Shown: positions 1-9,033 of the stretch, piece by piece | Position numbering within the stretch: the first letter of the stretch is position 1 | Layout of the letters: each line of letters starts with the position of its first letter | Assembly (NCBI RefSeq): GCF_014697125.1 | Contig: NZ_JACJRG010000006.1 | Coordinates: 1 to 64,000, forward strand | Direction of reading: 5' to 3' | DNA: 64,000 nucleotides | Source: Anabaena minutissima FACHB-250 | GTDB lineage: Bacteria > Cyanobacteriota > Cyanobacteriia > Cyanobacteriales > Nostocaceae | Translations under genes and position numbers: made by a program | The notes under the pieces: model-generated | Seen by the model: the letters and a program-made list of their open reading frames with translations, nothing else | What the model was told of the DNA's origin: nothing | The model's database searches: none

Positions 1-102
1 ATGGAAGTAATGCACGAGCGTAACGCTCACAACTTCCCCTTAGACTTGGCTGCTGGTGAAGTTGCTCCTGTTGCTATCAGCGCACCTGCTATCAACGGTT
101 AA
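1..102 (+). CDS. psbA: Photosystem II D1 protein, C-terminal end (partial)
   Basis: Only the last 33 codons are inside the window. The reading frame gives the D1 C-terminus [14 protein letters not shown] followed by a 16-residue extension, [16 protein letters not shown]. In D1 numbering the visible His332, Glu333, His337, Asp342 and Ala344 are ligands of the Mn4CaO5 oxygen-evolving cluster. The extension after Ala344 is removed by the CtpA protease to expose the Ala344 carboxylate. The protein is the thylakoid reaction-centre subunit of photosystem II. A Rho-independent terminator follows directly. The match is unambiguous; which psbA copy this is cannot be told from the tail. Confidence 0.97.
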   Translation: MEVMHERNAHNFPLDLAAGEVAPVAISAPAING

Positions 103-126
103 TCTTTAAGCTTAGTTGAATAAAGA

Positions 127-155
127 ACGCCTCCTGGAAACAGGGGGTGTTTTTT
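127..155 (+). terminator. psbA intrinsic terminator
   Basis: A 10-bp stem pairs 127-136 with 141-150 (two G-U pairs) around a GAAA-type loop at 137-140. A run of T follows at 150-155. It lies 25 bases after the psbA stop. Confidence 0.8.
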
Positions 156-268
156 CATGCAATGAAATTGTCACGCCCAGCGCAGTGCAATTGACGTTAT
201 CCCGGAAAGAGAAGAGTACAAGAAAGATGTCATCATAGTTAAGGTGAGAACATACGGGAGAGAAGACT

Positions 269-865
269 ACGGTTTACGCACGTCCTTTAGCACGGTTAAT
301 TGAACAGTTGCAACGCCTTCCAGGAGTTGGCCCCAAATCTGCCCAGCGACTGGCTTTGCATATTTTAAAACGTCCAGAATCTGAAGTAGAGGCTTTGGCG
401 CAAGCTTTGATTGATGCCAAAAAACAAGTAGGTTTATGTTCTGTCTGCTTCCATTTATCATCTGAACCTGTTTGTGAAATCTGTCGTAATCCCAACCGCG
501 ACAATCAAACTATCTGTGTAGTAGCAGATTCGCGTGATGTGATTGCACTGGAAAAAACCCGTGAATACAAAGGTAAGTATCACGTTTTAGGAGGAGTGAT
601 TTCTCCCATAGATGGTATTGGCCCAGAACAGTTGACTGTCCAAGCTTTGGTAAGGCGTGTAAGTCAGCAAAAACCCCAAGAAGTAATTATGGCGATTAGT
701 CCTAGTGTAGAAGGGGAAACTACGACTCTGTATCTAGGCCAGCTACTTAAGCCATTTACTAAAGTGACGCGGATTGCCTTTGGTTTGCCCGTAGGTGGCG
801 ATTTGGAATATGCTGACGAATTGACGCTAGCAAGAGCTTTAGAAGGACGGAGGGAGCTAGATTAG
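269..865 (+). CDS. recR: Recombination protein RecR, probable non-ATG start
   Basis: RecR works with RecF and RecO to load RecA on gapped DNA. The frame shows the helix-hairpin-helix segment [17 protein letters not shown], a four-cysteine zinc motif (CSVC...CEIC) and a Toprim-type domain ending in [20 protein letters not shown]. The first ordinary start codon is TTG at 308, giving 185 residues, but the family-typical N-terminus [14 protein letters not shown] is encoded in frame upstream from 272. The codon where family members have Met is ACG at 269, preceded by a purine-rich GGGAGAGAAG. I therefore place the likely start at 269 (non-canonical ACG, or a T-to-C change) with TTG 308 as the fallback. 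Function is certain; the start is not. Confidence 0.93.
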   Translation, partial: TVYARPLARLIEQLQRLPGVGPKSAQRLALHILKRPESEVEALAQALIDAKKQVGLCSVCFHLSSEPVCEICRNPNRDNQTICVVADSRDVIALEKTREYKGKYHVLGGVISPIDGIGPEQLTVQALVRRVSQQKPQEVIMAISPSVEGETTTLYLGQLLKPFTKVTRIAFGLPVGGDLEYADELTLARALEGRRELD

Positions 866-966
866 ATCAGAACCTCTGTTCTCTAGTCTCTAGCTAGTAG
901 TTAACAATAGCTGGTCATCGGGCGAATTGAATTATGCGTTAGCCGAAATGCTTAGTAGACGAATAC

Positions 967-999
967 AGAACCCCGGTTTCTTGGAGAAACCGGGGTTCT
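967..999. repeat. Perfect 15-bp palindromic hairpin element
   Basis: AGAACCCCGGTTTCT at 967-981 is followed by TGG and then its exact reverse complement at 985-999. No T-run follows, so it is not a classical terminator. It lies between recR and the next gene and resembles the small dispersed palindromes of Nostoc-type genomes. The rest of 866-1150 shows nothing I can interpret. Confidence 0.75.
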
Positions 1000-1150
1000 A
1001 GATTTGTGCAATATGTAAAATCTTGAAAAACAAAATATATTTTATTTTTAACGACTGTAAAGTTGTTGCTGTGATTTTTCTCGGCAATGGGTATTCTCAA
1101 TAACAAAGTGAAGACTTTATTTATTATTTATTAGCTATTAGAGTACCCTG

Positions 1151-1690
1151 ATGATGGAAATTCTAGCTACACTTTCCGCTTCTGCGGCAGCAGGAATAAG
1201 AATAGGCATACCTTTATTAATTATTATGCTGTTACAGGGTAGTGATTTTTGGTCACAAGTGCCAATTTTCTCTCACGTTTCCCCTAGGGTTTTATTAACC
1301 TGTCTAATTAGTTGTTCATTTGTTGAATTATTTGTTTCCAAAAAACTTTGGGGACAACGAATTTTACAAATAATACATTTATTCTTATCTCCCCTGGTGG
1401 GGGCTATTATGGGGTTAGCAGTAGCTTCAGCGACAGAAACACCACACTGGTTAATAGCTGTGATTGGGGGTTCATTGGCTTTAGTATTGCAGCTGGTTCA
1501 GGTTGGTTGGTTCTATCGTTTGCGTGGCTTGCCATTGTGGGCAGTGTTTCTACAGGATATTTTGTGTATAGCCCTAGTGCTGTTTGCTTTTGATGCTCCG
1601 TGGCAAGGAGGATTAATCGCTTTAATCCTCCTGTGGTTTGCCCTACGTAGTGCTAAAGAGTGGTATGACTGGTATCACAAAAGCCGTTAA
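1151..1690 (+). CDS. DUF4126-like membrane protein
   Basis: A 179-residue hydrophobic protein with an N-terminal segment ILATLSASAAAGIRIGIPLLIIMLL and about four to five predicted membrane spans in all. The Ala/Gly-rich start followed by an Arg, and the length, fit the DUF4126 family of uncharacterised inner-membrane proteins. No catalytic motif is visible. Two ATGs stand in tandem at 1151 and 1154. It converges on the neighbouring minus-strand gene and overlaps its end by four bases. The family name is from memory of the pattern; function is unknown. Confidence 0.7.
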   Translation: MMEILATLSASAAAGIRIGIPLLIIMLLQGSDFWSQVPIFSHVSPRVLLTCLISCSFVELFVSKKLWGQRILQIIHLFLSPLVGAIMGLAVASATETPHWLIAVIGGSLALVLQLVQVGWFYRLRGLPLWAVFLQDILCIALVLFAFDAPWQGGLIALILLWFALRSAKEWYDWYHKSR

Positions 1691-2310
1691 AATACCTGAA
1701 CTTGGGCGAAACCATAAGGTATTTCTCGTCGATAACCAATATGTCCTCCAGCAAGTTCATACAGATAGAAGTTGCGATTGGGAGTATCCAATGCCAAATT
1801 CCTAAACGCGATTTGTAGAGTGCTACCAGGAGCTATTGGTTGAGCAAAATTAATCCTAATTCTGTCGCCTTCTGTAGAAACGTTGGCATCGATGTTTTGA
1901 CCAGATTGATCTGTGATAGTAATGTTGTCGTTGTTGATGCTAACAAGTTCTGAAGGACGAACCACTACATAGGATAAAGGCTGCTCTCCGGTATACACAC
2001 TAATGTAGTGAGTATCACGAAAACCGCTTGTCCTACTAATTCGCGGTGCGGTGCGGTCATAGGACATTTGCTGTCCGGGTTGGTATTGCTGTCCGGGTTG
2101 GTATTGCTGTCCGGGTTGGTATTGCTGTCCGGGTTGGTATTGCTGTCCGGGTTGTATTTGTTGTCCGGGTTGCATTTGTTGTCCGGGTTGGTATTGCTGT
2201 CCGGGTTGTATTTGTTGTCCGGGTCGCATTTGTTGGGTCTGAGCGATCGCTGGTAAACTAGTTGTGGCGATCGCTAAACTTACGGTAGAAAACCAAATCA
2301 ATTTTTTCAT
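1687..2310 (-). CDS. Secreted protein with Gln/Pro hexapeptide repeats, DUF2808-like
   Basis: A 207-residue protein with a clear Sec signal peptide (MKKLIWFSTVSLAIATTSLPAIA, probable cleavage after AIA). Residues about 24-80 are nine copies of the hexapeptide QQ(Y/I/M)(Q/R)PG, encoded by nine near-identical 18-bp DNA units between about 2068 and 2229. The C-terminal part (about 90-207) is a beta-rich domain with PGSTLQIAFRNLAL and an ending similar to DUF2808 cyanobacterial exported proteins. The repeat tract is probably an unstructured linker or surface-interaction segment. The function is unknown; the DUF2808 relation is tentative. Confidence 0.75.
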   Translation of the reverse strand: MKKLIWFSTVSLAIATTSLPAIAQTQQMRPGQQIQPGQQYQPGQQMQPGQQIQPGQQYQPGQQYQPGQQYQPGQQYQPGQQMSYDRTAPRISRTSGFRDTHYISVYTGEQPLSYVVVRPSELVSINNDNITITDQSGQNIDANVSTEGDRIRINFAQPIAPGSTLQIAFRNLALDTPNRNFYLYELAGGHIGYRREIPYGFAQVQVF

Positions 2311-2488
2311 TGCTCACCGCCAATAAACAGAAAATTCAAGCTTTACTGACGATATTCCTGCAATTGCTCTCTGATTACATCTGTCTGTGATGGGAAGCCC
2401 AAAAGCATCAAAATCCTACATATAAAAACAAAAACCTCCCAAGAGAGGGAAGTTAAGAGGGAAAAAAATACTTTACCTGTATAAGTTT

Positions 2489-3655
2489 TTACTGCAACAG
2501 TCCGATCATATGTAGTAAACCCTGACCTGTAACCAACTCAATAATCAAGGCAATAAAGCCTAGCATAGCAATCCGACCATTCCACACTTCTGCACTGGTG
2601 GTCATACCCCATTCCCAACTCTCTGGAGGATACATTTTCACCCGCTTCTTCATCTGGGTAACTTGGGAAAGCTTAAGGCTGGGTTTTTGCAGTGCATCAA
2701 TTACCAAGTCTGCCAAAGCTCTAATAAAGACTGGATGGGTATTAGGTGCGGGTACGCGACGGAAGTTGTGGATTCCTGCTTCTTCCGCAACTTCCCGATA
2801 CTCAATATCAATTTCTTGTAATGTCTCAATATGTTCTGAGACAAAACTGATGGGTACGACAACTAAGTCTTTAACGCCCTTTGCACCTAGTTCTTTGAGA
2901 GCATCTTCCGTATAGGGTTGTAGCCACTCTACCGGGCCGACACGGCTTTGGTAGGCTAGGGTGTGAGGATTAGGACGATTGAGAGTCTGCATAATGAGGG
3001 CTGTACATTCCTCAATTTCCTGCTGATAGGGGTCGCCAGCTTCTTCGACATAGCTTTTGGGAACACCATGTGCGCTAAAAAAGATGTGAACTTCATCAGG
3101 ATTAGCAAACTGGTCAATTTCTTGGCTAATCAGTTCCGCCATTGCTTGCAAGTAGCCTGGTTGTTTATGCCAAGACGGAATGACGGTGTATTCAATCCGT
3201 TGTAGTTTGGGGTCTTCTTGCCAAAGTCTGTCTAGAAGCCGGAAGCTAGAACCACTGGTACTGATGGAAAATTGGGGATAGAGGGGTAGAATCACCAAGT
3301 TGTCAAGGTTGTCTTGGGTGAGAAGTGCGATCGCTTCTTCTGTGTAAGGATGCCAATAACGCATTCCTACATATATTTTGGCTTCCTGTCCCAAATCACC
3401 TAACTGTTTTTGTAGAGCTTCTCCCTGGGCTTCTGTAATCCGCCGTAAGGGTGAGCCACCACCTATTTGCTTATAGTTCTCTTGCGATATGCTCGTGCGT
3501 CTTGAGGCGATGTACCAAGCCAGGGGTTTTTGTAACCAACGGAATGGTAAGCGTATGATTTCTGGATCAGAAAAGAGGTTATATAAGAACGGCCCGACAT
3601 CCTCTAATTTATCGGGTCCACCGAGATTGAGTAATAATACGCCTACACGACCCAT
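2489..3655 (-). CDS. hemH: Ferrochelatase with C-terminal chlorophyll-binding (HLIP/CAB-like) helix
   Basis: Inserts Fe2+ into protoporphyrin IX, the last step of haem synthesis, at the membrane. The 388 residues contain the core ferrochelatase fold: an N-terminal [17 protein letters not shown], the active-site region [19 protein letters not shown] with its His, and [16 protein letters not shown] linker near residue 330 leads to a single helix bearing [12 protein letters not shown], the chlorophyll-binding motif of high-light-inducible proteins. This fusion is typical of cyanobacterial and plastid type-II ferrochelatase and links haem output to chlorophyll status. The ATG start at 3655 opens directly with the conserved N-terminus. 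Confidence 0.96.
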   Translation of the reverse strand: MGRVGVLLLNLGGPDKLEDVGPFLYNLFSDPEIIRLPFRWLQKPLAWYIASRRTSISQENYKQIGGGSPLRRITEAQGEALQKQLGDLGQEAKIYVGMRYWHPYTEEAIALLTQDNLDNLVILPLYPQFSISTSGSSFRLLDRLWQEDPKLQRIEYTVIPSWHKQPGYLQAMAELISQEIDQFANPDEVHIFFSAHGVPKSYVEEAGDPYQQEIEECTALIMQTLNRPNPHTLAYQSRVGPVEWLQPYTEDALKELGAKGVKDLVVVPISFVSEHIETLQEIDIEYREVAEEAGIHNFRRVPAPNTHPVFIRALADLVIDALQKPSLKLSQVTQMKKRVKMYPPESWEWGMTTSAEVWNGRIAMLGFIALIIELVTGQGLLHMIGLLQ

Positions 3656-3748
3656 AGCAGTTAATTTCCCCCGACTTTTTCAGATTTTTTACTAATGTTA
3701 ACAATATATCTTTATTAAATATAAAGCTTAATAGTGAGCAAAGGTACA

Positions 3749-4372
3749 ATGGCAACAATTTTAAGAGATTTAAGTTATCGCTATCAATGGCTATATGATG
3801 GAATATCGCGGTTAGCAGCCCTTAGCGTTGGTGGTGAACCTCGTTTTCGGCAATTGGCTCTGCAAGGGTTAACAATTCAACCAGATACTCATGTTTTAGA
3901 TTTATGTTGTGGTAGTGGTCAAACAACGCAATTTTTAGTTAAATATTCACAAAATGTAACAGGACTAGATGCTTCACCATTATCTTTACAAAGAGCTAGG
4001 CAGAATGTACCTGAAGCAGCTTATGTAGAAGCTTTTGCGGAAAAAATACCCTTTACAGAGGCTCAATTTGATGTAGTGCATACCAGCGCGGCTTTGCATG
4101 AAATGCAGCCTGCACAATTGCGGGAAATTATTCAAGAAGTTTATCGCGTACTCAAGCCAGGAGGAGTATTTACTATTGTTGATTTTCATCCACCGACTAA
4201 TCCCATCTTCTGGCCTGGGTTAGCGTTATTTTTTTGGTTATTTGAGACAGAAACAGCCTGGAAATTATTAAAAACTGATTTAACTGGGTTGTTAACTGAA
4301 ATAGGATTTAGTGTAAGTCAACCAACTTTGTATGCGGGTGGTAGTTTGCAGGTAATTCAGGCGAAAAAATAA
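3749..4372 (+). CDS. Class I SAM-dependent methyltransferase (UbiE/COQ5-like)
   Basis: About 207 residues with the Rossmann methyltransferase pattern: motif I VLDLCCGSGQ, an acidic residue at VTGLDASPLSL, FDVVHTSAALHEM as motif II region, and VLKPGGVFTIVDFHPP as motif III. The C-terminus carries a hydrophobic stretch (FWPGLALFFWLF) that could touch the membrane, as in quinone or lipid methyltransferases. The substrate is not predictable. I prefer ATG 3749, which has AAAGG five bases upstream; an in-frame GTG at 3734 would add five residues. It is divergent from hemH with a short AT-rich promoter region between them. Confidence 0.82.
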   Translation: MATILRDLSYRYQWLYDGISRLAALSVGGEPRFRQLALQGLTIQPDTHVLDLCCGSGQTTQFLVKYSQNVTGLDASPLSLQRARQNVPEAAYVEAFAEKIPFTEAQFDVVHTSAALHEMQPAQLREIIQEVYRVLKPGGVFTIVDFHPPTNPIFWPGLALFFWLFETETAWKLLKTDLTGLLTEIGFSVSQPTLYAGGSLQVIQAKK

Positions 4373-4399
4373 TTAATTAGGCATGGGGCATTGGGAATT

Positions 4400-4570
4400 G
4401 GTATTTTACGCCGTGTGTAACTTTCTCTCAAACCTAACCCCCAACCCCTTCCCTACATTCGCGCAGCGTGTCGGAGACAGGGAAGGGGAGAAAGATTTAA
4501 AGCCTCTCTCCTTGTAGGGGAGAGGTACTCTACGAGAAGAGCTTCGCTCTATGGAGAGGGGTTTCAAAAA
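4400..4570. repeat. Dispersed intergenic repeat block
   Basis: The stretch contains C-rich CTAACCCCCAACCCCTTCCCT and its partly complementary GGGAAGGGGAGA, plus a small AGAGC-TTC-GCTCT hairpin and a GCGCAGCGTGTCGGAGAC module. Related text occurs at 14335-14425. It has no coding potential. Confidence 0.55.
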
Positions 4571-4634
4571 TAAGTTGCACATCGCGTTATTTCAATACTA
4601 AAAACATTATCCCCAGTCACTTGTCCCCAGTCCC

Positions 4635-5792
4635 CTATTCCCTAGGCAAAATAACAGTAATAGTTGTTCCAACACCTACTTCACTATTAACTAAAATTTC
4701 TCCTTGGTGAGCATCAACGCATTTTTTGACAATTGATAGACCCAAGCCAGTACCAGCAATTCCGCTAACATTCTCTCCGCGATGGAAAGGCTGAAACAAA
4801 TGCTTTTGGTCTTGTGGGGAAATGCCAATACCCCAGTCTTGAATTTTAAAGATTACCGCGTGTTCTTGACCAAATAATTCAAAATTAACTATACCACCGG
4901 GTAGTGAATACTTAATAGCATTACCAAGCAAATTACCCAAAATGTGGTGCAGCAAGCTTTCATCTAATAATACTGGTTCTAATTTTTGATGACAGTTGAA
5001 AATCACTGTAAGATGCTTATCTTTAATAGATAACTGCGCTTCTTCTACTATTTGACGACAGAACGCTTCTAAATCCATAGCAATCAGGTCACACTGGAGT
5101 TTACCAGAATCGGCTTTACCTATTAATGACACTTCATCTAATAGCTGTGCCATATTTTTGATTGCTGAACGAATCATTTGTAAGTGAGAGTGTTTTTTTT
5201 CTTGACTTAATTTTTCTTCATGATTTTGTAACAATCCAGCAGCTAAAAGAATAGTATTTAAGGGATTCCGAATGTCATGGGAAAGCATAGAGACAAACTC
5301 GGCTTTAAACTGGTTAATTTCTTGAGCTTTTACCAGTTCAGCCGTGCGTTCCTCAACACGATTTTCTAGAGATTTATTGAGGATTCGTAAGGTTTCCAAG
5401 GCTTGCTTGCGCTCAATTGCATAACATAAAGCCCGCACCAAAACATGAACATTTACCTGTCGCTTGACTAGATAATCTTGCGCTCCTTGTCGCACAGCTT
5501 CAATTGCTAAATCTTCGTCATTAGTATTAGTTAGAACAACAATTGGTACACTAGGGTCTTGCTTTATCAACAAAGACAGAGATGATAGACCTTGACTGTC
5601 AGGCAGAGTAAGGTCTAGTAAAATCACATCATAACTAGTATGACTAAGTTCGCTGAGTGCTTCCCGCAATCGCTTCACATGAACCAGAAGAAATTGTTTG
5701 GATTCAGCTTGGTGCAAATATTCTTGTAATAACCTCGCTTCTGCTATGTTGTCCTCAATTAATAGAATTTTTACTGAATGTCCAACTATCAT
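4635..5792 (-). CDS. Response regulator-histidine kinase hybrid (REC-HisKA-HATPase)
   Basis: 385 residues. Residues 7-125 form a receiver domain with the acidic pair ED, phosphoacceptor Asp60 in DVILLDLTLPDSQG, and Lys110. A coiled linker (ERKQALETL...RVEERTAEL) leads to a HisKA H-box FKAEFVSMLSHDIRNPLN with His172, then an N-box (HHILGNLLGNAIKYS) and G-boxes DWGIGIS and [11 protein letters not shown]. There is no membrane segment, so it is a soluble kinase probably controlled by phosphotransfer to its own receiver. It is the third gene after the phytochrome and Rcp on the same strand, separated from Rcp by an STRR tract, and is likely part of the same light-signalling pathway. Confidence 0.92.
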   Translation of the reverse strand: MIVGHSVKILLIEDNIAEARLLQEYLHQAESKQFLLVHVKRLREALSELSHTSYDVILLDLTLPDSQGLSSLSLLIKQDPSVPIVVLTNTNDEDLAIEAVRQGAQDYLVKRQVNVHVLVRALCYAIERKQALETLRILNKSLENRVEERTAELVKAQEINQFKAEFVSMLSHDIRNPLNTILLAAGLLQNHEEKLSQEKKHSHLQMIRSAIKNMAQLLDEVSLIGKADSGKLQCDLIAMDLEAFCRQIVEEAQLSIKDKHLTVIFNCHQKLEPVLLDESLLHHILGNLLGNAIKYSLPGGIVNFELFGQEHAVIFKIQDWGIGISPQDQKHLFQPFHRGENVSGIAGTGLGLSIVKKCVDAHQGEILVNSEVGVGTTITVILPRE

Positions 5793-5815
5793 CTTCTGGG
5801 TTCACCTCCTGGGAA

Positions 5816-5862
5816 TGAGTTGTGAGTGCTGAGTGCTGAGTAATGAGTTTTGAGTGCTGAGT
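5816..5862. repeat. STRR tract (TGAGTGC family)
   Basis: Imperfect tandem heptamers of the form TGAGTGC/TGAGTAA/TGAGTTT between the Rcp and REC-kinase genes. This is the short tandemly repeated repetitive type known from heterocystous cyanobacteria. Confidence 0.85.
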
Positions 5863-5925
5863 GGCGGGTGGGGATTGGGAACAGTTAGGAAAATATACCT
5901 TGTCTACCTTGTCTCCCCCACTTCC

Positions 5926-6372
5926 CTAATCCGGTGGTAGCGTAACTGTAGATAGCCAAAACTCTTCAATTCCTTTGACAATTTGGAACAGTTGACTAAG
6001 GTTGCGAGATTTGGTGATGTAGCAGTTTACGTGCAGTTCGTAGCTGTGAAAAATATCATCTTCGTTTCTCGAAGTTGTCAGCACTACTACGGGAATGCGT
6101 TTGAGTAAGGGGTCAGCTTTAATTTCTGCCAATACTTCTCGACCGTCTTTCCTAGGTAGGTTCAAATCTAACAGGATGAGGTCTGGACGTAGTGCATCAG
6201 TATATTCACCTTCTTGGCGAAGATAGGCCATGGCGTCCATACCATCCCGGACTGTAACCACTTGGTGTGGGATTGAGCTATTTTTGAACGCTTCTTGGAT
6301 GAGACGAATATCGGCTTTGTTATCCTCAACTAAAAATATTGTTTTGAGTTTTTCTTCCGTTTCTACGCTCAC
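5926..6372 (-). CDS. rcpA: Rcp-type phytochrome response regulator
   Basis: A single receiver domain of about 148 residues. Seen are IFLVEDNKADIRLI, the phosphoacceptor Asp in LILLDLNLPRKDG, and VVVLTTSRNEDDI with the HVNCYITK lysine region, the Rcp1 pattern. Rcp proteins accept phosphate from Cph1-type phytochromes and dimerise. The frame stays open to an ATG at 6423, but a GTG at 6372 is preceded eight bases upstream by GGAGG and starts just before the receiver, so I choose it. Even so, the first 47 bases lie inside the 3' end of the phytochrome gene, implying translational coupling. Confidence 0.93.
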   Translation of the reverse strand: MSVETEEKLKTIFLVEDNKADIRLIQEAFKNSSIPHQVVTVRDGMDAMAYLRQEGEYTDALRPDLILLDLNLPRKDGREVLAEIKADPLLKRIPVVVLTTSRNEDDIFHSYELHVNCYITKSRNLSQLFQIVKGIEEFWLSTVTLPPD

Positions 6373-8623
6373 GCTCTCGGCCTCCAACTGGAATTGTAAA
6401 GTAGAAGGTCGCACCCTCACCAAGTTGTGACTCTACCCAAATGCGTCCCCGATGACATTCGATAATTTTCTTACAGATGGCTAGACCCATACCTGTACCT
6501 TGATATTCGTCTCGTGTATGCAGGCGTTGAAAGATCACAAAAATGCGATCGCTAAATTGTGGATCAATCCCAATTCCGTTATCCTTGACTGAGAATAACC
6601 ACTCATCGTCTAATCTTTCTGCACCGATGTGAATTTCGGGTGGTTTGTCGCTGCGGAATTTGATGGCGTTAGCAATCAGGTTTTGGAATAGCTGCATGAG
6701 TTGGGTGCTACCAGCCATGACTGTGGGTAAGGGGTCATGGGTGACAGTAGCCTTGGCTTCGACAATGCGTTGACGTAAATTGCCTAATGCTCGTTCTAGT
6801 GGGGTTTCTACATCCGTAAGTTGAAACGCGATCGCTTGGGTGTCTACCTTCGAGTATGCTAGGACATCATCAATTAATGTTTGCATCAGGCTGACTCCCT
6901 CAACTGCGAAGTTGATAAACTCTTTCGCATCTGCATCTAGCTTTTCTTCATAGCGCATTTCCAATAATTGGACGTAATTCGCTACTTGATTAAGCGGTTC
7001 TTGCAAATCATGGGAAGCAACGTAGGCAAACTTTTTCAGTTCGGCGTTGGAACGTTCTAAATCTTGCGCTAACTGTGCTAGTTCATCGGCTTGGCGCAGG
7101 ACAATATTGACAATTGCCTTTTTCAATTCTAACGCGGCTTTAATTTCTACATATCGCCAAGGTAATGAAGTGAGGCGGACTGTCTCTTTCCATAATTCAA
7201 AGGATTTCCGAGGACAGAGGCGCACATTCCCCTCAGATTGGCTGACTTCAAAAGCATTGTGAGGATCACCACCCCAATTTACAGTTTGAATGACTTCTGG
7301 TCTAAACCACAATACATAATTACGATGGGAAATTGGGATGGCTAACAACCCACTAGCCACGTTTTTAAACCTTTCCGCATCTGGATAAACTTGTGGTAGT
7401 GAATCGGTGGAGAAAATTTCTGACTCGACGTTATTTTTCAGCCACTGCACCAAAAAAACTAAGTCTTCTTCTTTAGGAGTCTCACCAATCAAAGTAAATT
7501 GGTCGCCACAACACACAGCCGCACCTTTCGCACTAGTTAAATCTAAAAGATTAGGCTGATGTTTAACCAAACCATCAATAAAGTTGTCTTCCTGGGACAT
7601 ATATTCAACCAACAATGATTGAATATGGGTGAGATTCATTCGATAATCGTAATCTTCCGTTTCTTCTCTGGCTGAAAGTTCTGCAAATATTACTCGTCCT
7701 AGAAATTCGCAGGCTTTGCGTAATTCGTAGGAAACGTATTTAGGGGATTGATGGTGACAAGCAATTAATCCCCAGAGTTTTTGGTCTTTAATCAAGGAAA
7801 TAGTTAAAGAAGCACCTACACCCATATTGTGTAAGTAATCCAAATGACAAGAAGCGGCACTTCTGAGGATAGAATTAGTTAAATCAGGAGGGCGATCGCT
7901 TACCGGATTTTTCACTGGTAACATCTGTACAGCTTGAGCCTGAGAATCTGGGATCAGCCGAATAGAATTAGAAATAAATAATTTTCTCGCGGGTTTAGGA
8001 ATATCTGATTCTGGATAGTGCAGTCCTAAATATGGCTCTAAACTGGCGATTTTTTCCTCTGCGACGACAGAACCATGTCCATCATCATCGAATTTATATA
8101 ACATCACCCGATCGAAACCTGTCACTTTGCGGACTTCTTGCACAATTATCTGACAGAAATCTCGCAGATTCGCCGTTCTTTCTAACTCATTAATAGAAGC
8201 TTTAGCTAGATGATAAAAGCTTAAAAAAGGAATATTTTCTTGAGAAATAGCAGGTTCTAGCTCTAAAATCAAAAATCCTTCAGAATTACGATGAAAGACT
8301 GCATCAAAAACTACGTAATCATCGCCTTTCTTCCGCATCCACAGCTTTGTCGGATTAATAAATTCGATATTACCTTCTAATAATCCAGCTTTGATTCGCT
8401 CAACTTGAAATGAATCGAGTAAGTCTTCTAGTTTTTTCTGTAAAACAGATTCAGCATTAATACCTAAAATATCCCAGGTATTGTTGCTAACTTGTAATAT
8501 TTTCAGTTCAGGTTCTTCTAAGACGAGCAAAACTCCATGAGGTTGAACTTGACTAGAAAGATGAATTGGAGCTTCTTTTAACCTTGTGACATTAATATCT
8601 GCTATTTCTAAGCTTATGGTCAT
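6326..8623 (-). CDS. cphA: Cph1/CphA-type phytochrome histidine kinase
   Basis: A red/far-red photoreceptor kinase of 765 residues. Domains in order: PAS (about 15-125, with IHLSSQVQPHG), GAF (about 145-315) with PESDIPKPAR and the bilin-attachment Cys259-His260 in SAASCHLDYLHNMGVG, PHY (about 330-505) with the tongue motif PRKSFELW, then HisKA with His538 in FAYVASHDLQEPLN and HATPase (NLIANAIKFRS, DNGIGID, GTGMGLAICKK). Cys259 is at the Cph1 position. There is no N-terminal cysteine of the bacteriophytochrome type, so phycocyanobilin is the expected chromophore. The arginine-rich last 17 residues are encoded in the overlap with the Rcp gene. Partner: the adjacent Rcp. Confidence 0.95.
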   Translation of the reverse strand: MTISLEIADINVTRLKEAPIHLSSQVQPHGVLLVLEEPELKILQVSNNTWDILGINAESVLQKKLEDLLDSFQVERIKAGLLEGNIEFINPTKLWMRKKGDDYVVFDAVFHRNSEGFLILELEPAISQENIPFLSFYHLAKASINELERTANLRDFCQIIVQEVRKVTGFDRVMLYKFDDDGHGSVVAEEKIASLEPYLGLHYPESDIPKPARKLFISNSIRLIPDSQAQAVQMLPVKNPVSDRPPDLTNSILRSAASCHLDYLHNMGVGASLTISLIKDQKLWGLIACHHQSPKYVSYELRKACEFLGRVIFAELSAREETEDYDYRMNLTHIQSLLVEYMSQEDNFIDGLVKHQPNLLDLTSAKGAAVCCGDQFTLIGETPKEEDLVFLVQWLKNNVESEIFSTDSLPQVYPDAERFKNVASGLLAIPISHRNYVLWFRPEVIQTVNWGGDPHNAFEVSQSEGNVRLCPRKSFELWKETVRLTSLPWRYVEIKAALELKKAIVNIVLRQADELAQLAQDLERSNAELKKFAYVASHDLQEPLNQVANYVQLLEMRYEEKLDADAKEFINFAVEGVSLMQTLIDDVLAYSKVDTQAIAFQLTDVETPLERALGNLRQRIVEAKATVTHDPLPTVMAGSTQLMQLFQNLIANAIKFRSDKPPEIHIGAERLDDEWLFSVKDNGIGIDPQFSDRIFVIFQRLHTRDEYQGTGMGLAICKKIIECHRGRIWVESQLGEGATFYFTIPVGGRERERRNGRKTQNNIFS

Positions 8624-9033
8624 AACTAACTATCCTCTTTTATTGTCTGAGGTCATCAAAATTATAGTCAATGGCAAATTTTGACTATTCTGATATTTCT
8701 AGAGTTAAAGAATCAGCAATTGTTCAGATAGATTGCATGAGAAATATCAAAATATAAAATTCTCTACTGTTATCATCTATTTTTGGTTAATTTGCCCTTT
8801 AGTCCTGCTATTGTTACTTTAAGTAACGTTTTCAGGCTACTAAATATTTAACTCCTCAGTAAGTTGGCGGCAGTTGATTTCTAGACTGCCTGCGTTTTAC
8901 AGTCTAACAGGCACTAATGATATGCAGAGATAAGAAATGTGAAAACTTAAGTGATTGATTAAGCAGATTATGTTTAGCTATGTAAACTATTTGTAGCTGT
9001 GATTAACCGCGTCTCAACAAGTGTGTTTTGGGC
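8624..9033. other. Intergenic region without recognised gene
   Basis: AT-rich sequence upstream of the phytochrome gene. It holds only a small palindrome GTTACTT-TA-AGTAAC around 8814-8829. It should contain the phytochrome promoter, but I cannot place one. Nothing else is seen. Confidence 0.5.

Noticed and set aside
2008..2261. Plus-strand open frames with LSGLVLLSGLVLL or RVGIAVRVGIAV repeats
   Set aside because: These are antisense readings of the 18-bp repeat in the secreted protein gene, which has a signal peptide and a proper start on the other strand.
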